Source of the DNA: Burkholderia sp. LMG 13014
GTDB taxonomy: Bacteria > Pseudomonadota > Gammaproteobacteria > Burkholderiales > Burkholderiaceae
Assembly (NCBI RefSeq): GCF_905232215.1
Contig: NZ_CAJNKE010000006.1
Location: forward strand, 1 to 55,046
Direction of reading: 5' to 3'
DNA length: 55,046 bases
This document shows, one piece after another, positions 33,531 through 42,295 of the stretch. The translations under genes and the position numbers were made by a program. The notes below the pieces were generated by a model. It ran no database searches and was not told where the DNA came from. It saw only the letters and a program-made list of their open reading frames with translations. How positions within the stretch are numbered: the first letter of the stretch is position 1; each line of letters opens with the position of its first letter.

Positions 33531-35066
33531 ATGAATAACTTGCACAACACGAATGGCCTGATGCGCTTCGCGAAGGTGGCGGCCGCGAGCACCCTGCTCG
33601 CGACGCTGCTCGCCGCGTGCGCGGTGGGCCCCGACTACAAGCGCCCGGATGCGCCGACGCCCGCCGCGTTCAAGGAAGCGCCGACGCTGGCTGCCGGTGA
33701 ACAGGCCGGCACGTGGAAGACAGCCGAGCCGTCGGACGGCGCGCATCGCGGCGAATGGTGGAAGGTGTTCGGCGACCCGGTGCTCGATTCGCTCGAGGCC
33801 CAGGCGCTCGCCGCGAACCAGAACCTGAAGGCCGCAGCCGCACGTGTCGAGGAAGCGCGCGCGGCGACGCGTTCGGCGCGCTCGCAATGGTTCCCGCAGA
33901 TCGGCGCCGGCTTCGGGCCGACGCGCGAAGGGCTGTCGTCGGCGTCGCAGTTCCAGCCGCAGGGCACGGGCCCGACCAATGCGACGCTGTGGCGCGCGCA
34001 GGGCACGGTGTCGTACGAAGCCGACCTGTTCGGCCGCGTCGGCCGTAACGTCGAGGCGTCCCGTGCCGACCAGGCGCAGAGCGAAGCGCTGTTCCGCTCG
34101 GTGCAGCTCGCGCTGCAGGCGGACGTCGCGCAGAACTACTTCGAACTGCGCCAGCTCGATTCCGATCAGGACCTGTACCGCCGGACGGTGGAACTGCGCG
34201 AGCAGGCACTGAAGCTCGTGCAGCGCCGCTTCAACGAAGGCGACATCAGCGAGCTCGACGTGTCGCGCGCGAAGAACGAGCTGGCGACTGCGCAGGCCGA
34301 TGCGGTCGGCGTCGCGCGCCGGCGCGCGGCGTCCGAGCATGCGCTCGCGATCCTGCTCGGCAAGGCGCCCGCGGATTTCGCGTTCAAGGAAACGCCGATC
34401 GTGCCGGTGGCGGTGAAGGTGCCGCCGGGCCTGCCGTCCGCGCTGCTTGAGCGCCGCCCGGACGTGTCGGCGGCCGAGCGCTCGATGGCGGCCGCGAACG
34501 CGCGGATCGGCCTCGCGAAGTCCGCGTACTTCCCGAAGCTCGATATCACCGGCGCGTTCGGCTATGAAGCATCGACGCTCGGCAGCCTGTTCATGTGGTC
34601 GAGCCGCACGTTCCTGCTCGGGCCGTTCGCGGGCACCGCGCTGACGCTGCCGCTGTTCGACGGCGGGCGCCGTGCGGCCGGCGTGCAGCAGGCGCGCGCG
34701 CAGTACGACGAGCAGGTCGCGAACTACCGGCAGCAGGTGCTCGTCGCGTTCCGCGAGGTCGAGGACAATCTCGCCGACCTGCGCCTGCTCGACGACCAGA
34801 TCCGTGCGCAGGATGCGGCCGTCAACGCATCGCGGCGCGCGGCGACGTTGTCGCGCACGCAGTATCAGGAAGGCGAGGTTGCCTATCTCGACGTGATCGA
34901 CAGCGAGCGCTCGGTGCTGCAGTCGCAGCTGCAGTCGAACCAGTTGACCGGTGCGCAGGCAGTGTCGACCGTGAACCTGATTCGTGCGCTGGGTGGCGGC
35001 TGGGGCGCGGCGCCGACGGCGGTCGGCAGCGCGGTGTCCGGCAAGGAGGACGTTGCCGCGCGATGA
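33531..35066 (+). CDS. opcM: RND efflux outer-membrane lipoprotein (TolC/OprM family)
   Basis: 511 residues from the ATG at 33531 (GAGGACC upstream); an ATG at 33561 would give a shorter signal peptide. The lipobox is LLAAC, followed by AVGPDYKRPDAPTPAAF, standard for NodT-type channels. Two OEP repeats follow (from about 80 and 290), with NYFELRQLDSDQDLY and YLDVIDSERSVLQSQL. It forms the trimeric exit duct for CeoAB. Last gene of the operon, followed by a strong terminator. Confidence 0.94.
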   Translation: MNNLHNTNGLMRFAKVAAASTLLATLLAACAVGPDYKRPDAPTPAAFKEAPTLAAGEQAGTWKTAEPSDGAHRGEWWKVFGDPVLDSLEAQALAANQNLKAAAARVEEARAATRSARSQWFPQIGAGFGPTREGLSSASQFQPQGTGPTNATLWRAQGTVSYEADLFGRVGRNVEASRADQAQSEALFRSVQLALQADVAQNYFELRQLDSDQDLYRRTVELREQALKLVQRRFNEGDISELDVSRAKNELATAQADAVGVARRRAASEHALAILLGKAPADFAFKETPIVPVAVKVPPGLPSALLERRPDVSAAERSMAAANARIGLAKSAYFPKLDITGAFGYEASTLGSLFMWSSRTFLLGPFAGTALTLPLFDGGRRAAGVQQARAQYDEQVANYRQQVLVAFREVEDNLADLRLLDDQIRAQDAAVNASRRAATLSRTQYQEGEVAYLDVIDSERSVLQSQLQSNQLTGAQAVSTVNLIRALGGGWGAAPTAVGSAVSGKEDVAAR

Positions 35067-35382
35067 GTGTGCGTGACGGGCGGCGATGCGTGATGCATCG
35101 TCGTTCCCGTCATGCAGCGTATCGACGAACCCCGGTCATGCGGCTTTTGCCGGATGACCGGGGTTTTTTCATGGCATCGCCGCGGATGGCGTGATGTCGT
35201 CCATCGTCATGTTGCAACTAACGGTCAATCCCTGCCGGCACCTGCCAGCGGTGCGGCCGGCGCCCCGCCGCCCGCACCGGTCAGGCACCGCCGCCAGCAG
35301 GACTCGGGACGGAACGGGGCCTTGGGCTGTGTTGCCGGATACGCGCGCGTGACACGCGTCCGGCAGCCTGGATGCGCACGCG
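35067..35382. other. Intergenic region between convergent opcM and M81 peptidase genes
   Basis: No gene is supported. It contains the opcM terminator (35128-35169) and most of a hairpin at the end of the peptidase gene (35345-35390). Confidence 0.6.
35128..35169 (+). terminator. Intrinsic terminator of the efflux operon
   Basis: AACCCCGGTCAT and ATGACCGGGGTT form a perfect 12-bp stem around a 14-base loop, and the stem runs into six T residues. The clearest rho-independent terminator in the window. Confidence 0.92.
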
Positions 35383-35390
35383 TCACGCGC
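35345..35390 (-). terminator. Hairpin overlapping the M81 peptidase stop codon
   Basis: GCGCGTGAC and GTCACGCGC are perfect 9-bp arms 28 bases apart; the right arm contains the stop codon at 35383-35385. Candidate terminator without a T-tract. Confidence 0.4.
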
Positions 35391-36876
35391 CCGCGAACGC
35401 GTCGCCGGTCGGCCTCGTTCGCATGCCGCGCGCGAGCCGCGTCCACGGCAGGTCGGCCGGGTCGGCCTGCATCGGTCCCGGCGCCTTCGCGATCAGGATC
35501 GCGTGCGCGATGCCCTGGAAGTCGGCGCGGAAATGCACCGAACTCTTGTTGACGAGGATTTTCATTGCTTCCGGTTCGATGCCGCCCACGCGGTACAGAT
35601 TGCGATCGAGCATCTGCGCCTTGCCGCCGCTGACGACGATCCGCACGCCGTCGATCCTCAGGCAGGCGACCGGCCCGACGTCGGCCAGCATGCCGTTCAT
35701 CATCGGTCCGTCGTAGCGGCACACGCCGTCCGATACCGCGACGACCTCGAAGTGTCCGCGAAACGGCTCGTCGCCGGGTACGCCGGAGCCGCCGAGCGAC
35801 AGTTCGATGTGCGCGCCGACACCGGCCCTCACCGCCGCCGCCGCCGCGGCCGGGTCCCACAGCAGGCCGAGCGCTGCGTCTTGCGCGCCGTTGCGCAGCA
35901 ACGCGCGCAGCAGGCCCGTCGTATTGGAATCGCCACCCGCCCCCGGGTTGTCCTGCGTGTCGGCGATCACGACGGGCCGGCTCGCGCCTTCCGCGAGCCG
36001 CATGGCTTCGCGCACCGCGTCGTCGGGCGACAGGAACGGCACTTGCCACAGCGCTTCGTCGGCCAGCATCTTGTCGTACAGCGCCTGCACGGCCGCGTCG
36101 ACTGCGTCGGCGTCGCCATAGCCCCAGACGACCGGCCCGCACTCGGGGAAATCCGCTGCCGGAAAACCCGGCGCGAACGACAGCGATGCGACGCCGTCCG
36201 TCTCCAGCGACGCGAGGCGCGCGTACATCTCGCGCGCGGGATCGAGCAGCGTGCACATTCCGTTGATCGGGATCAGGAACGGCAACCGCCGTGCCGCGCG
36301 ACGTAACGGGTCGCCGCCCGCGAGGAGGCGTTCGAGCAGCCCGGCCGTGCGTTCGCCGGTCTCGGCCATGTCCACGTGCGGGTACGTGCGATAGGCGACC
36401 AGCGCATCGGCATGGCTCAGCATCCGTTCGGTGACGTTCGCGTGCAGGTCGAGCGACGCGACCACCGGCACGGCCGGGCCGACCGCGTCGCGTACGCGTT
36501 CGAGCAGCGTTCCTTCGCCGTCGTCGGTATGCTCGGCGACCATCGCGCCGTGCAGGTCGAGATACACCGCATCGAAGTCGCCGTGCCGCGCCGCGTCGAC
36601 GATCTCGCCGGCGATCCGTTCGAACGCATCCTCGGTGACATGCGCCGACGGGCTCGCGCCCGCCCAGATCACCGGCTGCAACGCCCAGCCGCGCCGCTCC
36701 GCGGCGTTGATGAAGCCGCCAGCCGGAATGTTGACGTGGCGCAGCGCGAGCACGTCCGCGCCGCGTGCCATGGCCGGAAAGCCTTCGCCGCGTTCGAAGT
36801 TCGCATAGGCGGCCCGCGTGGGTGCGAAGGTGTTGGTTTCGTGCTGGAAACCGGCGATCAGGATGCGTGTGGTCAT
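35383..36876 (-). CDS. M81-family metallopeptidase (MlrC-like)
   Basis: 497 residues, two domains: an N-terminal M81 domain (about 1-300) with FQHETNTFAP near residue 10, YLDLHGAMVAEH near residue 105 and SLDLHANVTERM near residue 140; and a C-terminal MlrC domain from about 310 (DNPGAGGDSNTTGLL, then RVGGIEPEAMKILVNK). The His and Asp residues are probable metal ligands. MlrC cleaves linear microcystin products in Sphingomonas, but the family is widespread and the natural substrate here is unknown. It follows an MFS permease gene on the same strand, so the pair probably imports and hydrolyses an amide compound. Confidence 0.9.
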   Translation of the reverse strand: MTTRILIAGFQHETNTFAPTRAAYANFERGEGFPAMARGADVLALRHVNIPAGGFINAAERRGWALQPVIWAGASPSAHVTEDAFERIAGEIVDAARHGDFDAVYLDLHGAMVAEHTDDGEGTLLERVRDAVGPAVPVVASLDLHANVTERMLSHADALVAYRTYPHVDMAETGERTAGLLERLLAGGDPLRRAARRLPFLIPINGMCTLLDPAREMYARLASLETDGVASLSFAPGFPAADFPECGPVVWGYGDADAVDAAVQALYDKMLADEALWQVPFLSPDDAVREAMRLAEGASRPVVIADTQDNPGAGGDSNTTGLLRALLRNGAQDAALGLLWDPAAAAAAVRAGVGAHIELSLGGSGVPGDEPFRGHFEVVAVSDGVCRYDGPMMNGMLADVGPVACLRIDGVRIVVSGGKAQMLDRNLYRVGGIEPEAMKILVNKSSVHFRADFQGIAHAILIAKAPGPMQADPADLPWTRLARGMRTRPTGDAFAGA

Positions 36877-36977
36877 GAGACTGATTCCAGGAAGACGGTT
36901 GGTGCAGGCGACGCGCGCCTGCCGGCAGGGCCGGCGGTACGGCGCCGCACGAGGTCAATGGGGCAACGCGACGTGGA

Positions 36978-38282
36978 TCAGCGCGTCGCGACGGGGAGGC
37001 GGTTCATGATCAGCGTCACGGCGCCTGCGACCATCAATGCGACGATCACCAGCAACCCGGCCTGCATGCTGCCGGTCGCGGTGCGGATCTCGCCGATGAC
37101 GGTCGGGCTGAGGAAGCCGCCGATCAGGCCGATCGTGTTGATGAGCGCGATGCCGCCAGCGGCCGCATTGCCTGTCAGGTATTGCGACGGGATTGCCCAG
37201 AACACGGTATAGGCCGCCCACGTCATCGCCGTCGCGATCGTCATGCAGACGAGCGATATCGCGAGGTTGCCGTCGGAGAAGGTCGCGGCAGCCAGCGCGG
37301 CCGCGGCGACCAGTGCCGACACCGCGCTGTGCAGCCGGCGTTCGTCGCGTCGATCCGAGCGTCGGCCGATCACGAGCATCGCGCCTGCGGCCGCGATATA
37401 CGGAATCATCGAGTAGAAGCCGATCTGCATCGTGTCGGTCACGCCGTTCGCCTTGAGGATCGACGGCAGCCAGAAGCTGACCGCGTAGATCCCGCAGATC
37501 ATCGTGAAGTAGGCGAAGGCCAGCAGGTAGACGCGCGGGTCGCGCGCCGCCTGCCCGAACGCGTGGTGGCCGGCCGCGGGCGTGTGCAGCTCGGACGCGA
37601 GCAGGCTTCGTTCGCGGTCGGTCAGCCACGCGGCATCGTCGGGCCGGTCGGCCAGCACCTTGAAGACGAGCAGGCCGAGCAACGCGCACGGCAGGCCTTC
37701 GACGACGAACATCCATTGCCAGCCGGCCAGGCCGTGTGCACCGTCGAGGGCGGTCATCAGCCAGGTCGACAGCGGTGAGCCGACGATGCCGCCGATCGGG
37801 CCGGCGAGCATCACGATCGCCATCACGCCGGCCATGCGCCGCGTGCCGTACCAGTACGTCAGGTAGAAGATCATCCCCGGCGCGAAGCCGGCCTCGAATA
37901 CGCCGAGCAGGAAGCGCAGCACGTAGAACGAGGTTTCATCGCGCACGAACATCATGCCGGCCGACGTCAGTCCCCAGAGCACCATGATCCGGCTGATGGT
38001 CTTGCGTGCACCGATCCTGGGCAGCAGCAGGTTGCTCGGAATCTCGAACAGCACGTAGCCGAGAAAGAAGATGCCGGCACCGAGGCCGTACGCTGCGTCG
38101 GAGAAGCCGAGCGCGCTTTGCATGTGCAGCTTCGCGAAGCCGATGTTCACCCGATCCAGATAGGCGAACGTGTAACACAGCAGCAGGAGCGGCAGCAGGC
38201 GCCAGTTCAGCTTGCGATACAGGGCCTGCACGGGTGCACTGTCCAGGGCCGCCGGATGGCGGGAGGAGGAAACGGCGGACAT
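36978..38282 (-). CDS. MFS permease, anion:cation symporter type
   Basis: 434 residues with twelve hydrophobic helices. FAYLDRVNIGFAKLHM near residue 40, GYVLFEIPSNLLLPRIGARK near residue 75, and RFLLGVFEAGFAPGMIFYLTYWY near residue 128 are features of the ACS family that moves organic anions (tartrate, phthalate, glucarate and similar). It precedes the M81 peptidase by 101 bases on the same strand and is divergent from a LysR gene, so the substrate is probably also the peptidase's substrate or precursor. Confidence 0.9.
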   Translation of the reverse strand: MSAVSSSRHPAALDSAPVQALYRKLNWRLLPLLLLCYTFAYLDRVNIGFAKLHMQSALGFSDAAYGLGAGIFFLGYVLFEIPSNLLLPRIGARKTISRIMVLWGLTSAGMMFVRDETSFYVLRFLLGVFEAGFAPGMIFYLTYWYGTRRMAGVMAIVMLAGPIGGIVGSPLSTWLMTALDGAHGLAGWQWMFVVEGLPCALLGLLVFKVLADRPDDAAWLTDRERSLLASELHTPAAGHHAFGQAARDPRVYLLAFAYFTMICGIYAVSFWLPSILKANGVTDTMQIGFYSMIPYIAAAGAMLVIGRRSDRRDERRLHSAVSALVAAAALAAATFSDGNLAISLVCMTIATAMTWAAYTVFWAIPSQYLTGNAAAGGIALINTIGLIGGFLSPTVIGEIRTATGSMQAGLLVIVALMVAGAVTLIMNRLPVATR

Positions 38283-38361
38283 AGATGTCTCCGGTGACGT
38301 GGGCGACTTGCGACATGGATCTCGGTTGCTGCATCGTCAGAGAGACGAAAAAGCAGAGCAA

Positions 38362-38400
38362 GAGCAACTTCCATGAGTTAATGTTGCTCAACAGGCAACA
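38362..38400. promoter_or_regulatory. Overlapping dyads in MFS/lysR intergenic region
   Basis: GAGCAAC (38362-38368) pairs with GTTGCTC (38383-38389), and TGTTGC (38382-38387) pairs with GCAACA (38395-38400). The shared central half-site gives a choice of two dyads, as in LysR-type activation and repression sites. It lies 24 bases upstream of the lysR start. Confidence 0.5.
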
Positions 38401-38423
38401 CACTGCGACGAACCGGATTCCCC

Positions 38424-39395
38424 ATGCGCGAACTGAACCAGCGCCGCTTGCGCTACTTTCATGAAGTCCTGACCCACGGTTCGATCCGCGGTGCGGCCGA
38501 CAGCATCAACACCGCGCCGTCGGTGATCACGCGGCAGATCCGGCTGCTCGAGGAGGAAATCGGCGTCGAGCTGTTCGAGCGCCAGGCGCGTGGCGTGCGG
38601 CCGACCGAGGCTGCCGTGCATCTGCTCGAATACTGGCGCGGTTGCCGCTCGCAGCAGGAACTGTTCGAGGAGCGGTTGCAGGCGCTGCGGCGGCTGCAGT
38701 CCGGCCAGGTGCGCATCGTGACCAGCGAAGGCTACGTCGACGTGCTGATGGACGAGGTGCTGACCGATTTCTGCATGCGTTATCCGAAGCTCGACGTGAT
38801 CGTCGACGTGCTGCCCGTCAACAACGTGCTGCAGGAGGTGGCCGAGAGCCGCGCGCATATCGGGCTGGCGTACAACCCGCCCGCGCATCCGGAGATCCAG
38901 AATCTCGCCACGTCGTCGCAGCCGGTGGTGGCGCTCGTCCACGCGGGCCATCCGCTCGCGGTACGCGGCGGCGCGGTGCGCGCGCACGAGCTCGGTGCGT
39001 ATCCGCTCGCGCTGATGCCGCCGGCCTTTGGCCTCGGCCAGGTTGCGCAGATGCTCGCCTATACGGAGAACCTGCCGATCCGCCCGACGCTGACGACCAA
39101 CTCGCTTGCGGTGCTGCGTCATTTCGTCAAGCGCCATGAAGGGGTCACGCTGATCGGCGCGTTCGCGGCCTATCGCGAACTGGAGAGCGGCGAACTCGTC
39201 GCGCTGCCGATCGAGCATCCGTTGTTCGATTCCGCGAAGGCGCGCCTGCTGGTGAAGGTGGGGCGGCCACTCGGCGTGGCGGCCGACACGCTGCTGAACT
39301 GCTTGCTGCACGACATGAAGATGTTCGCGACGGCGGATGGCGCCGGCCGGAACAAGGCGGCGACGCGGAAGCGGGCGGCCCGGCGCGTGCGATAA
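38424..39395 (+). CDS. LysR-family transcriptional regulator, divergent from MFS/M81 genes
   Basis: 323 residues. Helix-turn-helix at residues 16-40 ([25 protein letters not shown]), then a co-inducer-binding domain ([35 protein letters not shown]). The C-terminus is basic. By position it controls the divergent permease and peptidase genes in response to their substrate. Effector unknown. Confidence 0.9.
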   Translation: MRELNQRRLRYFHEVLTHGSIRGAADSINTAPSVITRQIRLLEEEIGVELFERQARGVRPTEAAVHLLEYWRGCRSQQELFEERLQALRRLQSGQVRIVTSEGYVDVLMDEVLTDFCMRYPKLDVIVDVLPVNNVLQEVAESRAHIGLAYNPPAHPEIQNLATSSQPVVALVHAGHPLAVRGGAVRAHELGAYPLALMPPAFGLGQVAQMLAYTENLPIRPTLTTNSLAVLRHFVKRHEGVTLIGAFAAYRELESGELVALPIEHPLFDSAKARLLVKVGRPLGVAADTLLNCLLHDMKMFATADGAGRNKAATRKRAARRVR

Positions 39396-39422
39396 CGCGA
39401 GTCGGGCCGTCGCGCGCAACGA

Positions 39423-40313
39423 TCAGGTGGCGTCGCGGCCCGCCCGCAGCGCGCGCACCAGTTCGCTCGCCGCCTTGCCGAGCCCCGTGTGTTTCGGCCG
39501 CCGCAGGTACACGGGCAGCGGCAGCCCGTTGCGGATGTTGGCGAACACGAGCGGCGCGAGTTCGCCGTCGGCGACGTATCGGGCGATCACGGATTCGGGC
39601 AGGTTCGCCCAGCCATGTCCGGCTTTCACGAGTGCGATCGCGGTCGCCATGTCGGTCACTTTCCACGTGCGGTTGCCGATCAACGGCCGAATGTCGGTCA
39701 GTGGTCGCTCCGGATCGGCGATCACGATCTGCCGAAAGCCCGACAGCCGCTCGATCGCCTCGGGTGGCGCGCCTTCGGCGATCGCCGGATGGCTCGGCGC
39801 GGCGACGGCGACGAGCGTCTCGGTCCACAGCGCATGAATCTGCTCCTGCGGATGCAGGTCGAGCCCGCAGTACGCCACACAGAGATCGATGGTGGTGCGA
39901 TGCAGCGCATCGACGATCGCGTCCTGCGGCGCCGTGACGACGCTGATGGCGAGCGCCGGATACTTCGCGGCAACCGCCATCAGCGCGCGGGCGACGGGCG
40001 CCGGGTCGATTTCGGCCGCGACGCCGAGCCGCAGCGTGTCTTCGACGCCTTCCGACAGATGCTGTGCGTGTGCACGCAACACCTGCAACTGCTCGGCGAT
40101 CGATCGCGCGTCGGGCAGCAGCGCGGCCATCGCGGCGGTCGGCGTCGGTTCGCGTGTGCCGCGGTCGAACAGCACGAGGCCGAGCTCGGCCTCGAGGTTC
40201 GCGATCGCCATGCTGATCGCCGACGGCGTGCGGCCGAGCGCGCGCGCGGCCGCGGAAAACGAGCCTTTGTCGATGACGGTCAGCAGCATGTCGATGTGGT
40301 CGCTGGTCAGCAT
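39423..40313 (-). CDS. LysR-family regulator, divergent from PACE efflux gene
   Basis: 296 residues with an N-terminal helix-turn-helix (GSFSAAARALGRTPSAISMAIANLE, residues 16-40) and a standard substrate-binding domain (TLRLGVAAEIDPAPVARALM). It converges with the preceding LysR gene and is divergent from the PACE gene. PACE pumps such as AceI are commonly controlled by a divergent LysR activator (AceR), so this is the likely regulator. Confidence 0.88.
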   Translation of the reverse strand: MLTSDHIDMLLTVIDKGSFSAAARALGRTPSAISMAIANLEAELGLVLFDRGTREPTPTAAMAALLPDARSIAEQLQVLRAHAQHLSEGVEDTLRLGVAAEIDPAPVARALMAVAAKYPALAISVVTAPQDAIVDALHRTTIDLCVAYCGLDLHPQEQIHALWTETLVAVAAPSHPAIAEGAPPEAIERLSGFRQIVIADPERPLTDIRPLIGNRTWKVTDMATAIALVKAGHGWANLPESVIARYVADGELAPLVFANIRNGLPLPVYLRRPKHTGLGKAASELVRALRAGRDAT

Positions 40314-40412
40314 GCGCGGGCCTCCTGTCAGAAAAATTGAAAGGACCTGACTTTTGCGGGCACGCTACCCGCTGATAGTCTCGCCACCTTGTTCGATAGA
40401 AGGGGGATGGTC

Positions 40413-40856
40413 ATGCAAGGGTTGAAGAGACGCATAGTCTACGTCGTGATGTTCGAGGTGCTCGGCATCCTGATCGCATCGTCGGTGCTCGGCATGCTGA
40501 GCGGCGCGAGCGCGGCGACGAGCGGCGTGATGGGGGTGATGATCTCGACGACGGGCGTCACCGTCAACTTCCTGTACAACCTCGTGTTCGAGGCGTGGGA
40601 GCGGCGGCGTGCCGCGACGACGCGCACGGTCGGGCGCCGCGTGCTGCATGCGATCGGCTTCCAGGTCGCGCTCGTGACGTTCCTGATCCCGCTGATCGCA
40701 TGGTGGCTCGACGTGTCGCTGCTGCATGCGTTCCTGTACGACGCGGTGCTGATCGTGTTCTTCCCGATCTTCACGTTCGTGTACAACTGGGCGTTCGACA
40801 GCGTGTTCGGGCTGCCGGATGCGGTCACGCGCAAGGCTGAGCCGGCGGTCTGGTAA
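40413..40856 (+). CDS. PACE-family efflux transporter
   Basis: 147 residues, four membrane helices in two bacterial-transmembrane-pair repeats: RRIVYVVMFEVLGILIAS through NFLYNLVFEAWE, and RVLHAIGFQVALVTFLIP through FNW-like YNWAFD. A Glu in the first helix (VMFEVLG) matches the proton-coupling residue of AceI. AGGGGG sits six bases before the ATG at 40413. Family members export chlorhexidine, acriflavine and short-chain diamines. Confidence 0.9.
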   Translation: MQGLKRRIVYVVMFEVLGILIASSVLGMLSGASAATSGVMGVMISTTGVTVNFLYNLVFEAWERRRAATTRTVGRRVLHAIGFQVALVTFLIPLIAWWLDVSLLHAFLYDAVLIVFFPIFTFVYNWAFDSVFGLPDAVTRKAEPAVW

Positions 40857-40978
40857 GCGACGGCGCGGCGCGATGCAGGCAGCCGCTACAATCGCGCAAA
40901 GCATCGTTCGGGCGTGCGGGCCGCATGCCCGACGGTATTCCGTCGCGATTCATGCGCCCGAGCGGGCCGTTCAAACCG

Positions 40979-41917
40979 ATGAGCATTCGAAAGACGTCGA
41001 TATCCTGCGTGGCGTGGCTTGCCGGCGCATTCATCCTCGCATCGTCCGCGCAAGCGGAAGGGCCGAGGGTGCTGCCGCGCAGCGAACAGGCCGATAACGG
41101 TTACGCGTCGACGCAATTGCTGCTCAAGCCGTGCGTCGACGTGCGCAAGCTGAGCGACGACCCGGATGACGATCTGTTGAAGGCGGCCGCCGCCGCGCGT
41201 GCCGCGCTGCCGCCCGGCACCTGCGACAACGCTGCGTTGGCGGAGAAGGTGTTTACCGCGCGATTTCTCCAGTACGCGACGCTTGCCGCGGTGGACGACC
41301 CGTGGAATATCGACGAGAAGATCGATGCGCAGAACCGGGCAATCGGGCGCTGCAAGGACACACGATGTCTCGATCGCGAACTGGATGCGGTGATCGGTGC
41401 GCTGTCGCCGCTGTACCTGCATGCGCATCCCGTGTGGCCGCGCGGCAACGGCCTGTGCACGAACGCTCCGGTCGATGCGCGTGCCGATCGCGCGCTGGCA
41501 CCGCTCGGCACACGTGTACGCATAGCACTGGCCCGCGAATGCGGCGACGAAGCGGTGATCGCGCAAACCTGCGAGGGCCCGCACGGCAAGGTGCTGTTCG
41601 TGAGTTGCGAGATGAGCGGGAACCAGGTCAACGCGAATCAATGGCTGTACCGTGCGCGCAAGCGCGGATTCGAACCGCTGCTGGGCGTCGAAGACGGCCC
41701 GGTCGGCGTGCTCGACACCACCTGCAACGGGTGGCCCGACCTCAAGACGCTGGCCCGGATCAGCATGGGTGAGCATCAGGCGACCTATTACCGCTACGAC
41801 GGCGGCACGTACCAGCCCGTCTACTCATACACCGAAACGGGTGTCGGTAGCGACGGCAACGGCCGCGACCTGGTCGTTGCGCAGGGCGGGCCGTCCGTCC
41901 GCGTGACCTGCCGATAA
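40979..41917 (+). CDS. Secreted Cys-rich hypothetical protein
   Basis: 312 residues; I do not recognise the family. A signal peptide ends near SSAQAEGP (about residue 26). The mature part has ten Cys residues, an even number spread through the chain (KPCVD, GTCDN, GRCKDTRCLD, NGLCTN, RECGD, QTCEG, VSCEM, TTCNG and the final VTCR), suggesting periplasmic disulfides. An N-terminal region (CKDTRCLDRELDAVI) resembles lysozyme-inhibitor LprI-like Cys spacing, but only loosely. It stands alone upstream of the phospholipase gene. No function is assigned. Confidence 0.75.
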   Translation: MSIRKTSISCVAWLAGAFILASSAQAEGPRVLPRSEQADNGYASTQLLLKPCVDVRKLSDDPDDDLLKAAAAARAALPPGTCDNAALAEKVFTARFLQYATLAAVDDPWNIDEKIDAQNRAIGRCKDTRCLDRELDAVIGALSPLYLHAHPVWPRGNGLCTNAPVDARADRALAPLGTRVRIALARECGDEAVIAQTCEGPHGKVLFVSCEMSGNQVNANQWLYRARKRGFEPLLGVEDGPVGVLDTTCNGWPDLKTLARISMGEHQATYYRYDGGTYQPVYSYTETGVGSDGNGRDLVVAQGGPSVRVTCR

Positions 41918-42295
41918 CGGCCAGACCGCCGCGCTGCCTCGGATCGCCTGGCCGACGCATGGCGAATGCGCCGGCCCCCACGTATCCGCCGATTCCCCCA
42001 TACCCGACACATGAAGCGCCACGTTGCCGCCGGATTGCATCGCTGAAAAATTGTAGAGGACTTCTAATGTCGTAATCGTCTGGATATTTGTCGGATCTTA
42101 ACAAAATTGTCCGATTTCCCTTTCTAGAATCCGACAGATCGATGACGCGCGCGGCGGGCAGGAGGGGGCCGTCGACGCGCCGCGCGCCTGGTTCGGAACC
42201 GCTTTGCGGCCCCGAGGCCGCGCATCGCCCGCACGCGGCGCACGCCGCCTGCATGACCATCCCCGTCCAGCCAGAAAAACGAGGAGGGATTGCCG
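41918..42295. other. Upstream region of the phospholipase C operon
   Basis: 378 bases without a supported gene. An AT-rich stretch at about 42040-42130 with two related TTGTCGG/TTGTCCG words probably holds the promoter. No confident -35/-10 pair or Pho box was identified. Confidence 0.5.

Noticed and set aside
31508-33592. A 694-residue minus-strand frame opposite ceoB
   Set aside because: Composition is dominated by Arg/His/Glu as expected from the complement of a GC-rich coding strand; the plus-strand RND pump is unmistakable.
40327-40351. GTCAG...CTGAC dyad between lysR and the PACE gene
   Set aside because: Only five-base arms 15 bases apart; too weak to list as an operator, though the location suits an AceR-like site.
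42088-42113. Possible Pho box (TTGTCGG and TTGTCCG words) before the phospholipase gene
   Set aside because: The words are 19 bases apart, not the 11-base spacing of PhoB repeats, and the AT spacers do not fit, although phosphate control of such genes is known in Pseudomonas.
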